This document shows positions 28,225 through 35,976 of a stretch of 64,000 bases of DNA, one piece after another; within the stretch, counting starts at the first letter, position 1; each line of letters starts with the position of its first letter. Source of the stretch: Taibaiella helva (lineage in GTDB: Bacteria > Bacteroidota > Bacteroidia > Chitinophagales > Chitinophagaceae). The stretch is from assembly GCF_003545695.1 (NCBI RefSeq), contig NZ_QUZZ01000002.1, positions 186,001 to 250,000 on the forward strand, in the 5' to 3' direction. Position numbers and translations under genes: made by a program. A model generated the notes under the pieces. That model did not search any database and was not told where the DNA came from. It was given only the letters and a program-made list of their open reading frames with translations.

Positions 28225-28759
28225 ATCAGGTGCGGTTTTTTATAAAGATAGCGTATTTATTTTCCCTTAAAGACGAAGGGGCCGAGGATAGACGCACCTT
28301 CTTCCCGCCGCGGGACTTTTTTTAATCACGCTTCGTCTCTTGTTGCTTGTTAGCTACATAAAAGCCCGGTCGCCGTTCAGGCCGCTATGCGTCCCGACCG
28401 GCTAAGCATATGTGTGTGCCAGCAAATGGTCTCTTTTTCTCGCCGCGACACTGCAAGCCTTCTTTAATCATGCTTCGTGTCGCTTAGCTTTTGTGAGAAA
28501 TACAACGCCCGGCTGCCGTGCAGGCAGCCTTTGCCCCGTAGGGGCAAAAGGTTTGTACCATAAAAGGCCATCCATAAAATGCTCCGTAGGAGCAAAAGGT
28601 TTGTAGCAAACAAGCATCCATAGTTGTCCCGTAGGAGTAAAACCTGCAAAGGCAAGTAACAGTGGATACGGACACACGCGAAGTCGCGCGCCAGTGATGA
28701 CCGTTCAGACCGCCATGTATCCTGACCGGCTTTGCCGAACTGGCCTGGTGCTCCTTTGA
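28225..28759. repeat. Repeat-rich intergenic island
   Basis: No credible gene lies here; open frames exist only because they run through repeats. Three copies of a palindromic element of the form tgCTCCgtaGGAGcaaaaggtttgta occur at 28531-28557, 28580-28605 and 28625-28647. Two copies of CCGTTCAGgCCGCtATG followed by CCcGACCGGC flank them at 28373-28402 and 28701-28730. Two degenerate direct repeats with TTTAATCAcGCTTCGT are at ~28321 and ~28465. Related copies occur near 24199, 55523-55652 and 56992. Confidence 0.75.
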
Positions 28760-29263
28760 TCAGCCGGCTACAAGCGGTATCTCGCAAAGCCGCTGCCAGC
28801 GACCCCGCTCAAAGCACAGCAGCCAATAGCTGTCTACCGTAAAGAAGGCCTCAAAATACCTGTCTTTAAAAGCGTTCCAGGCTTTCGGAAAGGCAAAGCG
28901 GTCGCGGTTCTTATACCCTATGGTCATATGTGGCTGCGCGTTACTGCGGTTCAGACGGGTCAATAATTTTGCTAATGCTTCATTTTGGTCCACATCGGCG
29001 TAAATGGTATGCGATCCGAAATGTTGAAAGCCATTTAAACGAAGGGCAAAACGCCGGCAATCGCTGCTGAGCACCGTAAGGTCATGCGCCAGGAACCCGG
29101 CCCGGCTGCTGTCTTCCCGGAACGGCGGTACCAGGGTGATGTGCGGCAATACCTTTGTGCTTTTGAAGCTGGGAAAGCTTTCGGCGAACTCCTGCTTGAG
29201 CTGCCATATGGATTCATCCACGGGGCCGGGTGGTAATATGGCTACCAGGTACAGTGCTTCCAT
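28760..29263 (-). CDS. 2H phosphoesterase (2'-5' RNA ligase family)
   Basis: The 167-residue protein carries the two H-x-T/S motifs that define the 2H superfamily: HITLVPPF (H61 area) and HMTIGY (around residue 115). The fold cleaves or joins 2',3'-cyclic or 2'-5' phosphodiesters in RNA and nucleotides. Specific substrate is unknown. It starts MEALYLVAILPP and lies downstream of folE on the same strand, separated by the folE terminator. Confidence 0.85.
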   Translation of the reverse strand: MEALYLVAILPPGPVDESIWQLKQEFAESFPSFKSTKVLPHITLVPPFREDSSRAGFLAHDLTVLSSDCRRFALRLNGFQHFGSHTIYADVDQNEALAKLLTRLNRSNAQPHMTIGYKNRDRFAFPKAWNAFKDRYFEAFFTVDSYWLLCFERGRWQRLCEIPLVAG

Positions 29264-29289
29264 AGGCTTTGGTTTGGACTTCCCTAAAG

Positions 29290-29342
29290 ATACGAAAAAG
29301 GAGCGTGCCTCCCCGCCGGGAAACCGCTCCTTAAAATGATTC
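29290..29342 (-). terminator. Terminator of folE
   Basis: On the minus strand AAGGAGCG (29335-29342 complement) pairs with CGCTCCTT, with a GC-rich inner part CCCGGCGGGG, followed by TTTTTCG. Confidence 0.75.
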
Positions 29343-29360
29343 GTTTTAAATGCCGTTGTC

Positions 29361-29957
29361 TTAGCTCAGATCGGAAGAGATCAGCTTCAGGAACTCGGTG
29401 CGGGTCTCGTTTACCTGGAACTGCCCGCTGAAAGCCGAAGTAGTGGTGACGCTGTTCTGCTTGCCTACACCACGCATCATCATACACATATGCTTGGCTT
29501 CGATCACTACTGCTACACCCTGGGGCTGCAGCGAATCCTGGATGGCATGCAATATCTGCTCGGTCAGCCTTTCCTGCACCTGCAGGCGGCGCGAAAAGCA
29601 ATCAACCACGCGGGCCAGCTTGCTGAGGCCGGTAATATAACCATCGGGAATATAGGCGATATGCGCCTTTCCGATGAAGGGCAGCATATGATGCTCGCAA
29701 AGGGAATACAGCTCGATATCCTTAACGATCACCATCTCGCTGTAGCTCTCCTTGAACTTGGCCGAGTTCAGGATCTCGGCGGCATCCATCTGGTAGCCCT
29801 GGGTGAGGTATTGCATGGCCTTGGCTACGCGCTCGGGAGTTTTCTCCAGCCCATCGCGGTGCATGTCTTCGCCCAACAGGTTGATCACCGAAGTATAGTG
29901 ATCTTTCAGGGACGTGGTGATGTCTTCGTCGTAATGCTCTGTTTTTTTGTACGCCAT
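29361..29957 (-). CDS. folE: GTP cyclohydrolase I
   Basis: The 198-residue protein matches type I GTP cyclohydrolase, which makes dihydroneopterin triphosphate from GTP for folate, tetrahydropterin or queuosine pathways. The zinc-site Cys/His cluster is visible in [10 protein letters not shown] and, further on, in the second Cys of the MCMMMRGV segment. The motifs [14 protein letters not shown] and [15 protein letters not shown] are characteristic. The 6-pyruvoyl-tetrahydropterin synthase/QueD homologue lies 34 bp upstream on the same strand, so the two act consecutively on the same pathway. Confidence 0.96.
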   Translation of the reverse strand: MAYKKTEHYDEDITTSLKDHYTSVINLLGEDMHRDGLEKTPERVAKAMQYLTQGYQMDAAEILNSAKFKESYSEMVIVKDIELYSLCEHHMLPFIGKAHIAYIPDGYITGLSKLARVVDCFSRRLQVQERLTEQILHAIQDSLQPQGVAVVIEAKHMCMMMRGVGKQNSVTTTSAFSGQFQVNETRTEFLKLISSDLS

Positions 29958-29991
29958 TAAATGCTTGAAATTGATCGTTTGAACGGAAATT

Positions 29992-30402
29992 CTAGCCGAA
30001 ATACTCTACGTAGATCTTAGGGGTTTCGTAGAGGCGGATGCCATGCAGGATGGCGCCTTCCCGGGCAATATGCGGTTCCAGTTCGTTCCAGATGCCTATG
30101 GCCAGGTTTTCGGCGCTGGTAAACTTTCCTTTCATGAAGTCCACGTCCAGGTTCAGGTTCTTGTGATCTATTTTTTCAATAATAATATCTTTAACCAGGG
30201 TGCCCAGGGTTTTTGCATTGAAGATAAACCCGGTCTCGGGATGGGGTTCCCCTTTTACGGTTACATGCAGCTCATAATTGTGGCCATGCCAGTTGGCATT
30301 GGAACATTTGCCGAAGATCTCGCGGTTCTGCTCTTCGTTCCAATGCGGGTTATACAATTTGTGCGCAGCATTAAAATGCTCGACACGTGTAAGGTATACC
30401 AT
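29992..30402 (-). CDS. queD: 6-carboxytetrahydropterin synthase / PTPS family (QueD)
   Basis: The 136-residue protein has the zinc-binding histidines (H in [12 protein letters not shown], then HGHNYELHV) and the catalytic Cys in [11 protein letters not shown]. The C-terminal [14 protein letters not shown] is typical. It uses dihydroneopterin triphosphate from FolE to make 6-carboxytetrahydropterin (queuosine) or a pyruvoyl pterin. QueD is favoured because the size and the CxxxNxHGH motif fit. Other queuosine genes are not in the window. Confidence 0.88.
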   Translation of the reverse strand: MVYLTRVEHFNAAHKLYNPHWNEEQNREIFGKCSNANWHGHNYELHVTVKGEPHPETGFIFNAKTLGTLVKDIIIEKIDHKNLNLDVDFMKGKFTSAENLAIGIWNELEPHIAREGAILHGIRLYETPKIYVEYFG

Positions 30403-30421
30403 AAAATTTTAATGATTTCTG

Positions 30422-30429
30422 CAAAGGTA
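30422..30429 (-). promoter_or_regulatory. -7 box TACCTTTG of queD-folE
   Basis: On the minus strand this is an exact TAnnTTTG match 19 bases before the queD ATG at 30402. It probably drives the queD-folE pair. Confidence 0.5.
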
Positions 30430-30481
30430 CTACCTTAGCGAGGTTTGGCAAAAAACATTACCCATAAAGCTATAAACAGAT

Positions 30482-30489
30482 TAAATTTG
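30482..30489 (+). promoter_or_regulatory. -7 box TAAATTTG of mqnB
   Basis: This is an exact TAnnTTTG match 18 bp before ATG 30508. It supports that ATG over an in-frame start at 30445, which lies upstream of the box. Confidence 0.5.
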
Positions 30490-30507
30490 CCGGAACAAAA
30501 ACAGGCT

Positions 30508-31197
30508 ATGAGATTACTGGTTGCAGCGGCAACTACATTTGAGCTGGAACCCTTGCAGCAATTCCTGGCGCAGCGCTTTCAACAAACAGGAGGGAACCAT
30601 TATCGCCGGGAAAGCCTGGAAATCAGCATTTGTATCACTGGTATCGGGAGTATGCAGACGGCCTTCAACCTTGCAGAAAGCATCGCCGCCTTTGACCCGC
30701 ATTTCTGCCTGCAGGCGGGTGTAGCGGGCGCTTTCGACCGCAATCTTCTCCTGGGCGAGCTGGTTATTGTACAGGAAGAAGTGCTGGGCGATCTCGGTGT
30801 GGAAGACAACGGGCGGTTCCGCGATATGTTTGATATAGGGCTGATGGATGCCCAGGAACGGCCGTTCATCAACAAAAAGCTGATCAACACCTTCAGCGAT
30901 TTTCCTTTGCGGCTAAACCTGCCTTTCGTATCGGCGCTCACGGTCAACACAGTCAGTGGTACAGAATCGACGATCAGCAGCCGCACAGAGCATTACGCCT
31001 GTGCCCTGGAAAGCATGGAGGGCGCGGCTTTTCATTATGTATGCCTGACGAAAAAAATTCCCTTCCTCCAGGTACGGAGCATTTCCAACTATGTGGAGCC
31101 CCGCGATAAAAGCCGCTGGAAAATGAAGGAAGCGATCGAAAAGCTCAACAGTTGGCTGATCGCCAATATATCGCAAACCCTGCAGAAGAGCGTTTAA
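30508..31197 (+). CDS. mqnB: Futalosine hydrolase
   Basis: The 229-residue protein belongs to the nucleoside phosphorylase-like (PNP/MTAN) fold and matches MqnB, which cleaves futalosine to dehypoxanthine futalosine in the futalosine pathway of menaquinone synthesis. Visible motifs are RLLVAAATTFELEP at the start, CITGIGSMQTAFNL, QAGVAGAFD and the nucleoside-binding SMEGAAFHYVC, followed by the catalytic-loop RSISNYVEPRDKSRW. No other mqn gene is in the window. The DUF2007 gene starts 1 bp after the stop, so the two are co-transcribed. Confidence 0.92.
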   Translation: MRLLVAAATTFELEPLQQFLAQRFQQTGGNHYRRESLEISICITGIGSMQTAFNLAESIAAFDPHFCLQAGVAGAFDRNLLLGELVIVQEEVLGDLGVEDNGRFRDMFDIGLMDAQERPFINKKLINTFSDFPLRLNLPFVSALTVNTVSGTESTISSRTEHYACALESMEGAAFHYVCLTKKIPFLQVRSISNYVEPRDKSRWKMKEAIEKLNSWLIANISQTLQKSV

Positions 31198-31198
31198 T

Positions 31199-31621
31199 AT
31201 GGCAAAACTGATTACCCTGCGCACTTTCGACAACTATGTACACGCCCATATCGTCAAGTCGAGGCTGGAAGCGGAAGGCCTGGCCTGTGTGCTGCAAAAT
31301 GAGCATACGATAGCTATGCAATGGCATATCGCCGAAGCCAATGGCCTGATACGGTTGCAGGTAGCGGAATGCGACAAGGCCATGGCCGAGCACGTGCTCG
31401 AAGTGATCGAGCAGGAGGCGCTGGCGGTACAATCGACTATCGGTTTCTGGGATGAGGAAGATATCGATCAGCTCGATCCCAATAACCGTATCTGTATCCA
31501 TTGCGGCAGCAAAAATACCAGGAAGGAAGACTACAGCAAACGGCCCGCTATGCTGCGCTGGCTCCTGCAGGGCTTTACCTCCGATAAATGGCATTGCTTT
31601 CACTGCGGCGCCGATTTCTGA
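31199..31621 (+). CDS. DUF2007 protein with C-terminal zinc-ribbon cysteines
   Basis: The 140-residue protein begins with the DUF2007 (putative signal-transducing) domain: ITLRTFDNYVHAHIVKSRLE and the LQNEHTI segment. It ends in a Cys-rich module, CIHCGS and, ~30 residues later, WHCFHCGADF, which would bind zinc. Function is unknown. It abuts mqnB with a 1-bp gap. The intergenic sequence after it consists of 7-bp repeats leading into trmD. Confidence 0.82.
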   Translation: MAKLITLRTFDNYVHAHIVKSRLEAEGLACVLQNEHTIAMQWHIAEANGLIRLQVAECDKAMAEHVLEVIEQEALAVQSTIGFWDEEDIDQLDPNNRICIHCGSKNTRKEDYSKRPAMLRWLLQGFTSDKWHCFHCGADF

Positions 31622-31623
31622 AG

Positions 31624-31702
31624 CGAATTCCAATGTTCAAATTCCACATACCAAGTACCAAATTCCAATTTTCAATTTCCAATTTCCAAAATTCAATTCC
31701 AG
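31624..31702 (+). repeat. AATTTCC-type 7-bp degenerate tandem array
   Basis: The tract consists of degenerate heptamers such as AATTTCC, AATTTTC and AAATTCC in tandem, immediately after the DUF2007 stop. It is noncoding on both strands. Confidence 0.75.
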
Positions 31703-31742
31703 TATCTAAATACTTACAATCGCTTACATCTAAAGCCTGACC

Positions 31743-31777
31743 TCTAATATCTAATATCTAACATCTAACATCTAAAA
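31743..31777 (+). repeat. TCTAAYA heptamer array abutting the trmD start
   Basis: There are five tandem 7-bp units: TCTAATA twice, TCTAACA twice and TCTAAAA once. The last base is immediately before the trmD ATG at 31778, so the array forms the end of its 5' untranslated region. Confidence 0.85.
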
Positions 31778-32455
31778 ATGCGCATCGATATCATTACTGT
31801 AGTTCCTTATTTGCTTGAAAGCCCGTTTGCACACTCTATTATGAAAAGAGCGCAGCAGAAAGGCTTGCTGGAAATACAGGTGCACAACCTGCGCGACTAC
31901 ACGCCTTATGCGCATGCACAGGTGGATGACTACCAGTTTGGCGGCGGCGCCGGCATGGTGATGATGCCCGAGCCCCTGGTTAGAGCCATTGAAAGCCTGC
32001 AGGCCGAACGCAGCTACGATGACATCATTTTTATGACACCGGACGGAGAAAGGTTTGAGCAGAAAACGGCCAATCGCCTTTCGATGAAGGAGAACCTGAT
32101 GATCCTCTGCGGCCACTACAAGGGCATCGACGAAAGAATAAGAGAACACTTCATTACACTGGAATTGTCGATAGGCGATTATGTGCTAAGCGGCGGCGAG
32201 CTGGCCGCTGCCGTGGTAGTCGATGCGGTAGGAAGACTGATACCGGGTGTGCTCAGCGATGAGACTTCGGCCCTGTTCGACTCTTTCCAGGACGATCTGC
32301 TGGCGCCTCCCGTATATACCCGACCCGCCGATTTCAGGGGCTGGAAAGTGCCGCAGGAGCTGCTGAGCGGCGATCCTAAAATTATCGACGCCTGGCGCTA
32401 TGAGAAGGCGCTTGAACGCACGCAGCAAAGAAGACCCGACCTGCTGAAGGATTAA
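31778..32455 (+). CDS. trmD: tRNA (guanine-N1-)-methyltransferase TrmD
   Basis: The 225-residue protein is a SPOUT-class methyltransferase that methylates G37 in tRNAs and prevents frameshifting. The N terminus [17 protein letters not shown], the AdoMet knot region ([14 protein letters not shown]-like: [13 protein letters not shown], then [14 protein letters not shown]) and the C-terminal [10 protein letters not shown] are diagnostic. The usual ribosomal neighbours (rpsP, rimM, rplS) are absent here. Its 5' region is an unusual 7-bp repeat array. Essentiality in other bacteria suggests the repeats are tolerated or functional. Confidence 0.96.
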   Translation: MRIDIITVVPYLLESPFAHSIMKRAQQKGLLEIQVHNLRDYTPYAHAQVDDYQFGGGAGMVMMPEPLVRAIESLQAERSYDDIIFMTPDGERFEQKTANRLSMKENLMILCGHYKGIDERIREHFITLELSIGDYVLSGGELAAAVVVDAVGRLIPGVLSDETSALFDSFQDDLLAPPVYTRPADFRGWKVPQELLSGDPKIIDAWRYEKALERTQQRRPDLLKD

Positions 32456-32512
32456 GCTGATTGCGGGCCAGGGGCCATATTACCTTAAGGTAGCGCTGTA
32501 TCAATTACACGA

Positions 32513-32520
32513 TATTTTTG
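32513..32520 (+). promoter_or_regulatory. -7 box TATTTTTG of the protease lipoprotein gene
   Basis: This is an exact TAnnTTTG match about 41 bp upstream of the ATG at 32562. Confidence 0.45.
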
Positions 32521-32561
32521 CATCTTTACGCCAGAAACCTAATCCTATCCTTGCTGAAAAC

Positions 32562-33662
32562 ATGAACACCAAGAAAAAGATGCCGGTCCTGATCTGCTGC
32601 GCCGGCTTATGGCTGCTCGCTGCCTGCGGCAACCCTGAAGACAAAGAACGGAAGAAAATGCTGGACGAGCTGGAAGCCCAGCGGAAAGAGCTGAGCGCCC
32701 TGCGCGAGAACAACAGCAAAGTAAAAGAGACGCTGGCCGATAAATTCGATCATGTACATAAGTCTGTCGTGATGATCATGGCGGAAGGGGAGATGGAGCA
32801 AAGCCAGGGCTCGGGCATCATCATCAACGAAGAAGGCGATGCGATCAGTAATTTCCATGTCTTCCAGAACAGTAAAAAAGCCTATGCCATCGATGCCGAC
32901 GGCCACAAATACCCCATCACTAAAATATATCGTTTCAGCGAAGACGATGACTATATCTTCTTCAGAATCGGTAACGGTAGCCATAGATTTCAGCCGGCAA
33001 CGATTGCCACTTCATTGCCTAAAATAGGGATGGAATGTTTCACGGTGTCCAATCCCAGGGGCCTGGAGCAAACCTTGTCCAATGGTATTATTTCTGCTTT
33101 CCGCGAGGATGGCCGCATCATCCAGAACACCGCCAATATAACCCATGGCAGCAGCGGCGGCGCCTTGTTCAACGACCAGGGCGAAGTGATCGGCATCACC
33201 ACCAAAGGCGTGATCGAGGATAATCTTTTCTTTGCGATCAATATTGAAAAGCTTCCCCTCCAAAGCTATAAGAACGACTTCGATCTTACGGCAGAAGCAT
33301 CGGCAGCCAGTGTCGACGAAGGACGCCAGGTGGAAGTGATCAAAGCTTTCCTGCTGGCTGAGGAACACCGTGACCTGCAGGAGATCTTATCCTATTTCTC
33401 CCCGGATATGTACCGCTACTGGGACTTGCAGCCGCCCAACGAAGCGCAGCTGGCCAGCCGCTACCGGCACTCCTGGACCATAACGGAAAATGCGGTGAAC
33501 GACCTGAAGGATATACGCAAGATCGACGAGCATACCTATGTATACACGGTCGATTTCACTTATTTCAGCATCAAGGATCAGGCCTACAAAACGGTGAACA
33601 ATGCCCGGGTGAAAGTGATCCTTGACGATAGCTACAAAATCGTAGCGATCTTCGGCGTATAA
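32562..33662 (+). CDS. Trypsin-like serine protease lipoprotein (S1C/HtrA-like core)
   Basis: The 366-residue protein starts with a lipoprotein signal (WLLAAC, C22) and a coiled-coil stretch (DKERKKMLDELEAQRKEL). The protease domain follows: it has SNFH with H99, EDDDY with D130 or a neighbour, and THGSSGGAL with S198 as the likely nucleophile, giving a complete His-Asp-Ser triad. No PDZ domain follows. Instead there is a C-terminal ~110-residue domain with an NTF2-like look (DLQEILSYFSPDMY, YTVDFTYFS). It would act on the periplasmic or outer surface. Targets are unknown. Confidence 0.86.
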   Translation: MNTKKKMPVLICCAGLWLLAACGNPEDKERKKMLDELEAQRKELSALRENNSKVKETLADKFDHVHKSVVMIMAEGEMEQSQGSGIIINEEGDAISNFHVFQNSKKAYAIDADGHKYPITKIYRFSEDDDYIFFRIGNGSHRFQPATIATSLPKIGMECFTVSNPRGLEQTLSNGIISAFREDGRIIQNTANITHGSSGGALFNDQGEVIGITTKGVIEDNLFFAINIEKLPLQSYKNDFDLTAEASAASVDEGRQVEVIKAFLLAEEHRDLQEILSYFSPDMYRYWDLQPPNEAQLASRYRHSWTITENAVNDLKDIRKIDEHTYVYTVDFTYFSIKDQAYKTVNNARVKVILDDSYKIVAIFGV

Positions 33663-33771
33663 ACAATTGATAATAATTCTTCTTTGCCGGCGCATGAATT
33701 CGTGCGTGCCTCAATCATACAGACCTTTTCCCACACACAGGCACGTGTGCCAGCATCACGTGCTGTAAGCG

Positions 33772-34410
33772 TTACAGCAGCCCTTCCCAGGGGCCCGCGC
33801 CTTCTCTTACCAGCTCGGGTTCGGGGCCGGTGCAATCGATCACGGTAGAGGCAAGCATGCTGCCTATGCCGCTGTCGATCACCATGTCCACCTGCTTTTC
33901 AAAGATATCATGGATCAGCTCAGGATCGGTATAATATTCAACATCGCCGTCCATAGGCAATGAGGCGCTCATGATGGGATGTCCCAGCTCCTGTACGACG
34001 GTCTGGCAGATGATGTGGTCCGGTACCCTGATGCCCACGGTGTCCCTTTTGGTCTTCAGCAGTTTGGGTACTTCCCTTGTGGCTTCCAGGATGAAGGTAT
34101 AAGGTCCTGGCAGCGCCCTCTTCAGCAGGCGGAAAACAGGCGTATCAATATTGCGGGCATAATCGCTGAGGTGGCTCAGGTCGCGGCAGATAAAAGAAAA
34201 ATGTGCATTCTTGGGCTGTATATCCTTGATCCGGCAAATGCGCTCGATGGCTTGCGGGTTGTAGATATCGCAGCCGATGCCGTAAATAGTATCGGTAGGG
34301 TAGACGATCACGCCGCCGGAACGCAGGCAGTCCACTACTGTCTTTACGTTGCGGGGCTGAGGATTCTCGGGATGCAGATGGATCAGCATAGTATCATGGT
34401 TTTGGGGCAT
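33772..34410 (-). CDS. tsaC: Threonylcarbamoyl-AMP synthase (YrdC/Sua5 family)
   Basis: The 212-residue protein has the YrdC fold: GGVIVYPTDTIYGIGCDIYN, FSFICRDLSHLSDYA, PGPYTFILEAT, VGIRVPDH and SASLP are visible. It forms threonylcarbamoyl-AMP for the t6A modification at position 37 of ANN-decoding tRNAs. It lacks the C-terminal Sua5 domain. It lies downstream of and convergent with the protease gene. The next upstream gene on its strand is NDH-2, with a 68-bp gap. Confidence 0.92.
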   Translation of the reverse strand: MPQNHDTMLIHLHPENPQPRNVKTVVDCLRSGGVIVYPTDTIYGIGCDIYNPQAIERICRIKDIQPKNAHFSFICRDLSHLSDYARNIDTPVFRLLKRALPGPYTFILEATREVPKLLKTKRDTVGIRVPDHIICQTVVQELGHPIMSASLPMDGDVEYYTDPELIHDIFEKQVDMVIDSGIGSMLASTVIDCTGPEPELVREGAGPWEGLL

Positions 34411-34478
34411 ACCGGAACAAACATTCCGCCGATTGGCAGTTGATCACCAAAAGCGACCGTTGCGTCTCAGTCGTTTCC

Positions 34479-35780
34479 TTATCCGCGCGCGTTCTCCATT
34501 TCCGGCTCCAGTACCATTTCCACTTGTTTCTTTGTCGGCAGCAGGATCAGGCGCAGGGTGGTGTCGTTGGTAAAATAGCTGATTGCCCAGTTGATGAAGA
34601 TAAATAATTTATTGCGAACACTGAGGATCAGCATCAGGTGCAGGAACATCCAGGTAAACCAGGCCAGCCTCCCCTGGAAGCTGAATTTGGGAAGGTCAAC
34701 CACTGCTTTGCGTTTACCTACTGTTGCCATGGAACCCGGATCTTTATATTCATATTCTTTCCAGGCATTGCCGGGCAGCGAGGCTTTCAGGTTTTTGCCG
34801 AGCAGCTTGGCCTGGTTGATGGCCACATTGGCGACCTGCGGATGTCCCTTGGGATACTTAGGCGTTTCCATATAGGCAATATCGCCCAAGGCATAAATGT
34901 TATCGAAACCTTCGACCAGGTTGTAGCGGTCCACCTTGAGCCGGTTGCCTCTTTGCACCAGGTCTTTGGGCAGGCCGCCGGGAATATTGCCGGTGACACC
35001 CGCAGCCCAGATCAGGTTATGGGTTTTAATATTGCGGCCGTCTTTCAGGTACACCGTTGTGCCGTCGTAGCGTTCCACTACCGAATTGGTCCACACCTGT
35101 ACGCCCAGCTGTTCTAGGTATTGCTGCGATTTTTGCTGAGATGCCTTCGACATGGGTCCCAAAGTGGCCGGGCCGCCTTCGAGCAGGTACACCTGCAGCT
35201 TGCTGAAGTCCATATCAGGGTAATCCTTGGGCAGCACATTGCGTTTCATTTCGGCAAGGGCGCCGGACAATTCTACGCCGGTAGGGCCTCCGCCGACCAC
35301 TACAATATTCATGATCGCCTTCAGGTCTTCGCCGCGGGCCCGCAGCGCTTCTTCGAAATTCATCAGGATACGGTTGCGCAGGGCCATTGCCTCAGTGGTG
35401 CTTTTCATGGGAAAGGCCTTGGCGGCGATTTCCTGGTTACCGAAGAAATTAGTAGTGCAGCCGGTAGCGATCACCAGCCGGTCGTAGCTGAAAACGCCGA
35501 TATCGGTTATCACTTTGTTTTCGCCGCTCCTGATCTCTTTCACTTCTGCAATACGGACATGGATGTTCTTCTTACGCTGGAAGATCTTTCGCAGGGGAAA
35601 GGAGATACTGCTGGGTTCGATACGCGCTGTGGCGACCTGGTAAAACAGTGGCTGGAACTGGTGGTAATTGTAACGGTCGATGAGGGTAATGTCGAAAGAA
35701 GTGTTGCTTAGCTGGCGCGCCAGCTGCAATCCTGCAAAGCCCGCACCAAGGATAACGATCCTTTTATTTTGTTGGGACAT
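34479..35780 (-). CDS. ndh: Type II NADH dehydrogenase (NDH-2)
   Basis: The 433-residue protein has the two dinucleotide-binding motifs expected of NDH-2: the FAD site VILGAGFAGLQLAR at the N terminus and an NADH site VVVGGGPTGVELSGAL. The AQPLFYQVAT-like quinone region (FQPLFYQVATARIEP) and the second FAD contact IYALGDIAYME are present. A C-terminal amphipathic/hydrophobic stretch (WFTWMFLHLMLILSV) would attach it to the inner membrane, where it passes electrons from NADH to quinone without pumping protons. The neighbouring mqnB points to menaquinone as the acceptor. Confidence 0.93.
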   Translation of the reverse strand: MSQQNKRIVILGAGFAGLQLARQLSNTSFDITLIDRYNYHQFQPLFYQVATARIEPSSISFPLRKIFQRKKNIHVRIAEVKEIRSGENKVITDIGVFSYDRLVIATGCTTNFFGNQEIAAKAFPMKSTTEAMALRNRILMNFEEALRARGEDLKAIMNIVVVGGGPTGVELSGALAEMKRNVLPKDYPDMDFSKLQVYLLEGGPATLGPMSKASQQKSQQYLEQLGVQVWTNSVVERYDGTTVYLKDGRNIKTHNLIWAAGVTGNIPGGLPKDLVQRGNRLKVDRYNLVEGFDNIYALGDIAYMETPKYPKGHPQVANVAINQAKLLGKNLKASLPGNAWKEYEYKDPGSMATVGKRKAVVDLPKFSFQGRLAWFTWMFLHLMLILSVRNKLFIFINWAISYFTNDTTLRLILLPTKKQVEMVLEPEMENARG

Positions 35781-35793
35781 AGCAATTTATTTA

Positions 35794-35801
35794 CAAAATT
35801 A
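35794..35801 (-). promoter_or_regulatory. -7 box TAATTTTG of ndh
   Basis: On the minus strand this is an exact TAnnTTTG match 13 bases before the ATG at 35780, which predicts a very short leader. Confidence 0.45.
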
Positions 35802-35976
35802 GGTGGCTTAATTGGTTCCCCGAAATAATTACACGTATATAGTTATATTGTTTTGTCGCCCCTGTTAATTTATACACCCCGATAGCTGCAAGGCTTTCAT
35901 AAACAGCGGTTAATTATATTTTTTGTTGCCTGAATTTATTTCTACCTTGTTGTACCGATCGTAACTTCGCATTAAG

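Noticed and set aside
28464-28787. Short minus-strand frames in the repeat island
   Set aside because: They run through the dispersed repeats and lack coding character; their sequence repeats with the DNA elements.
31622-31777. Possible CRISPR array before trmD
   Set aside because: The units are contiguous 7-mers without spacers, and no cas gene is near. They are simple tandem repeats.
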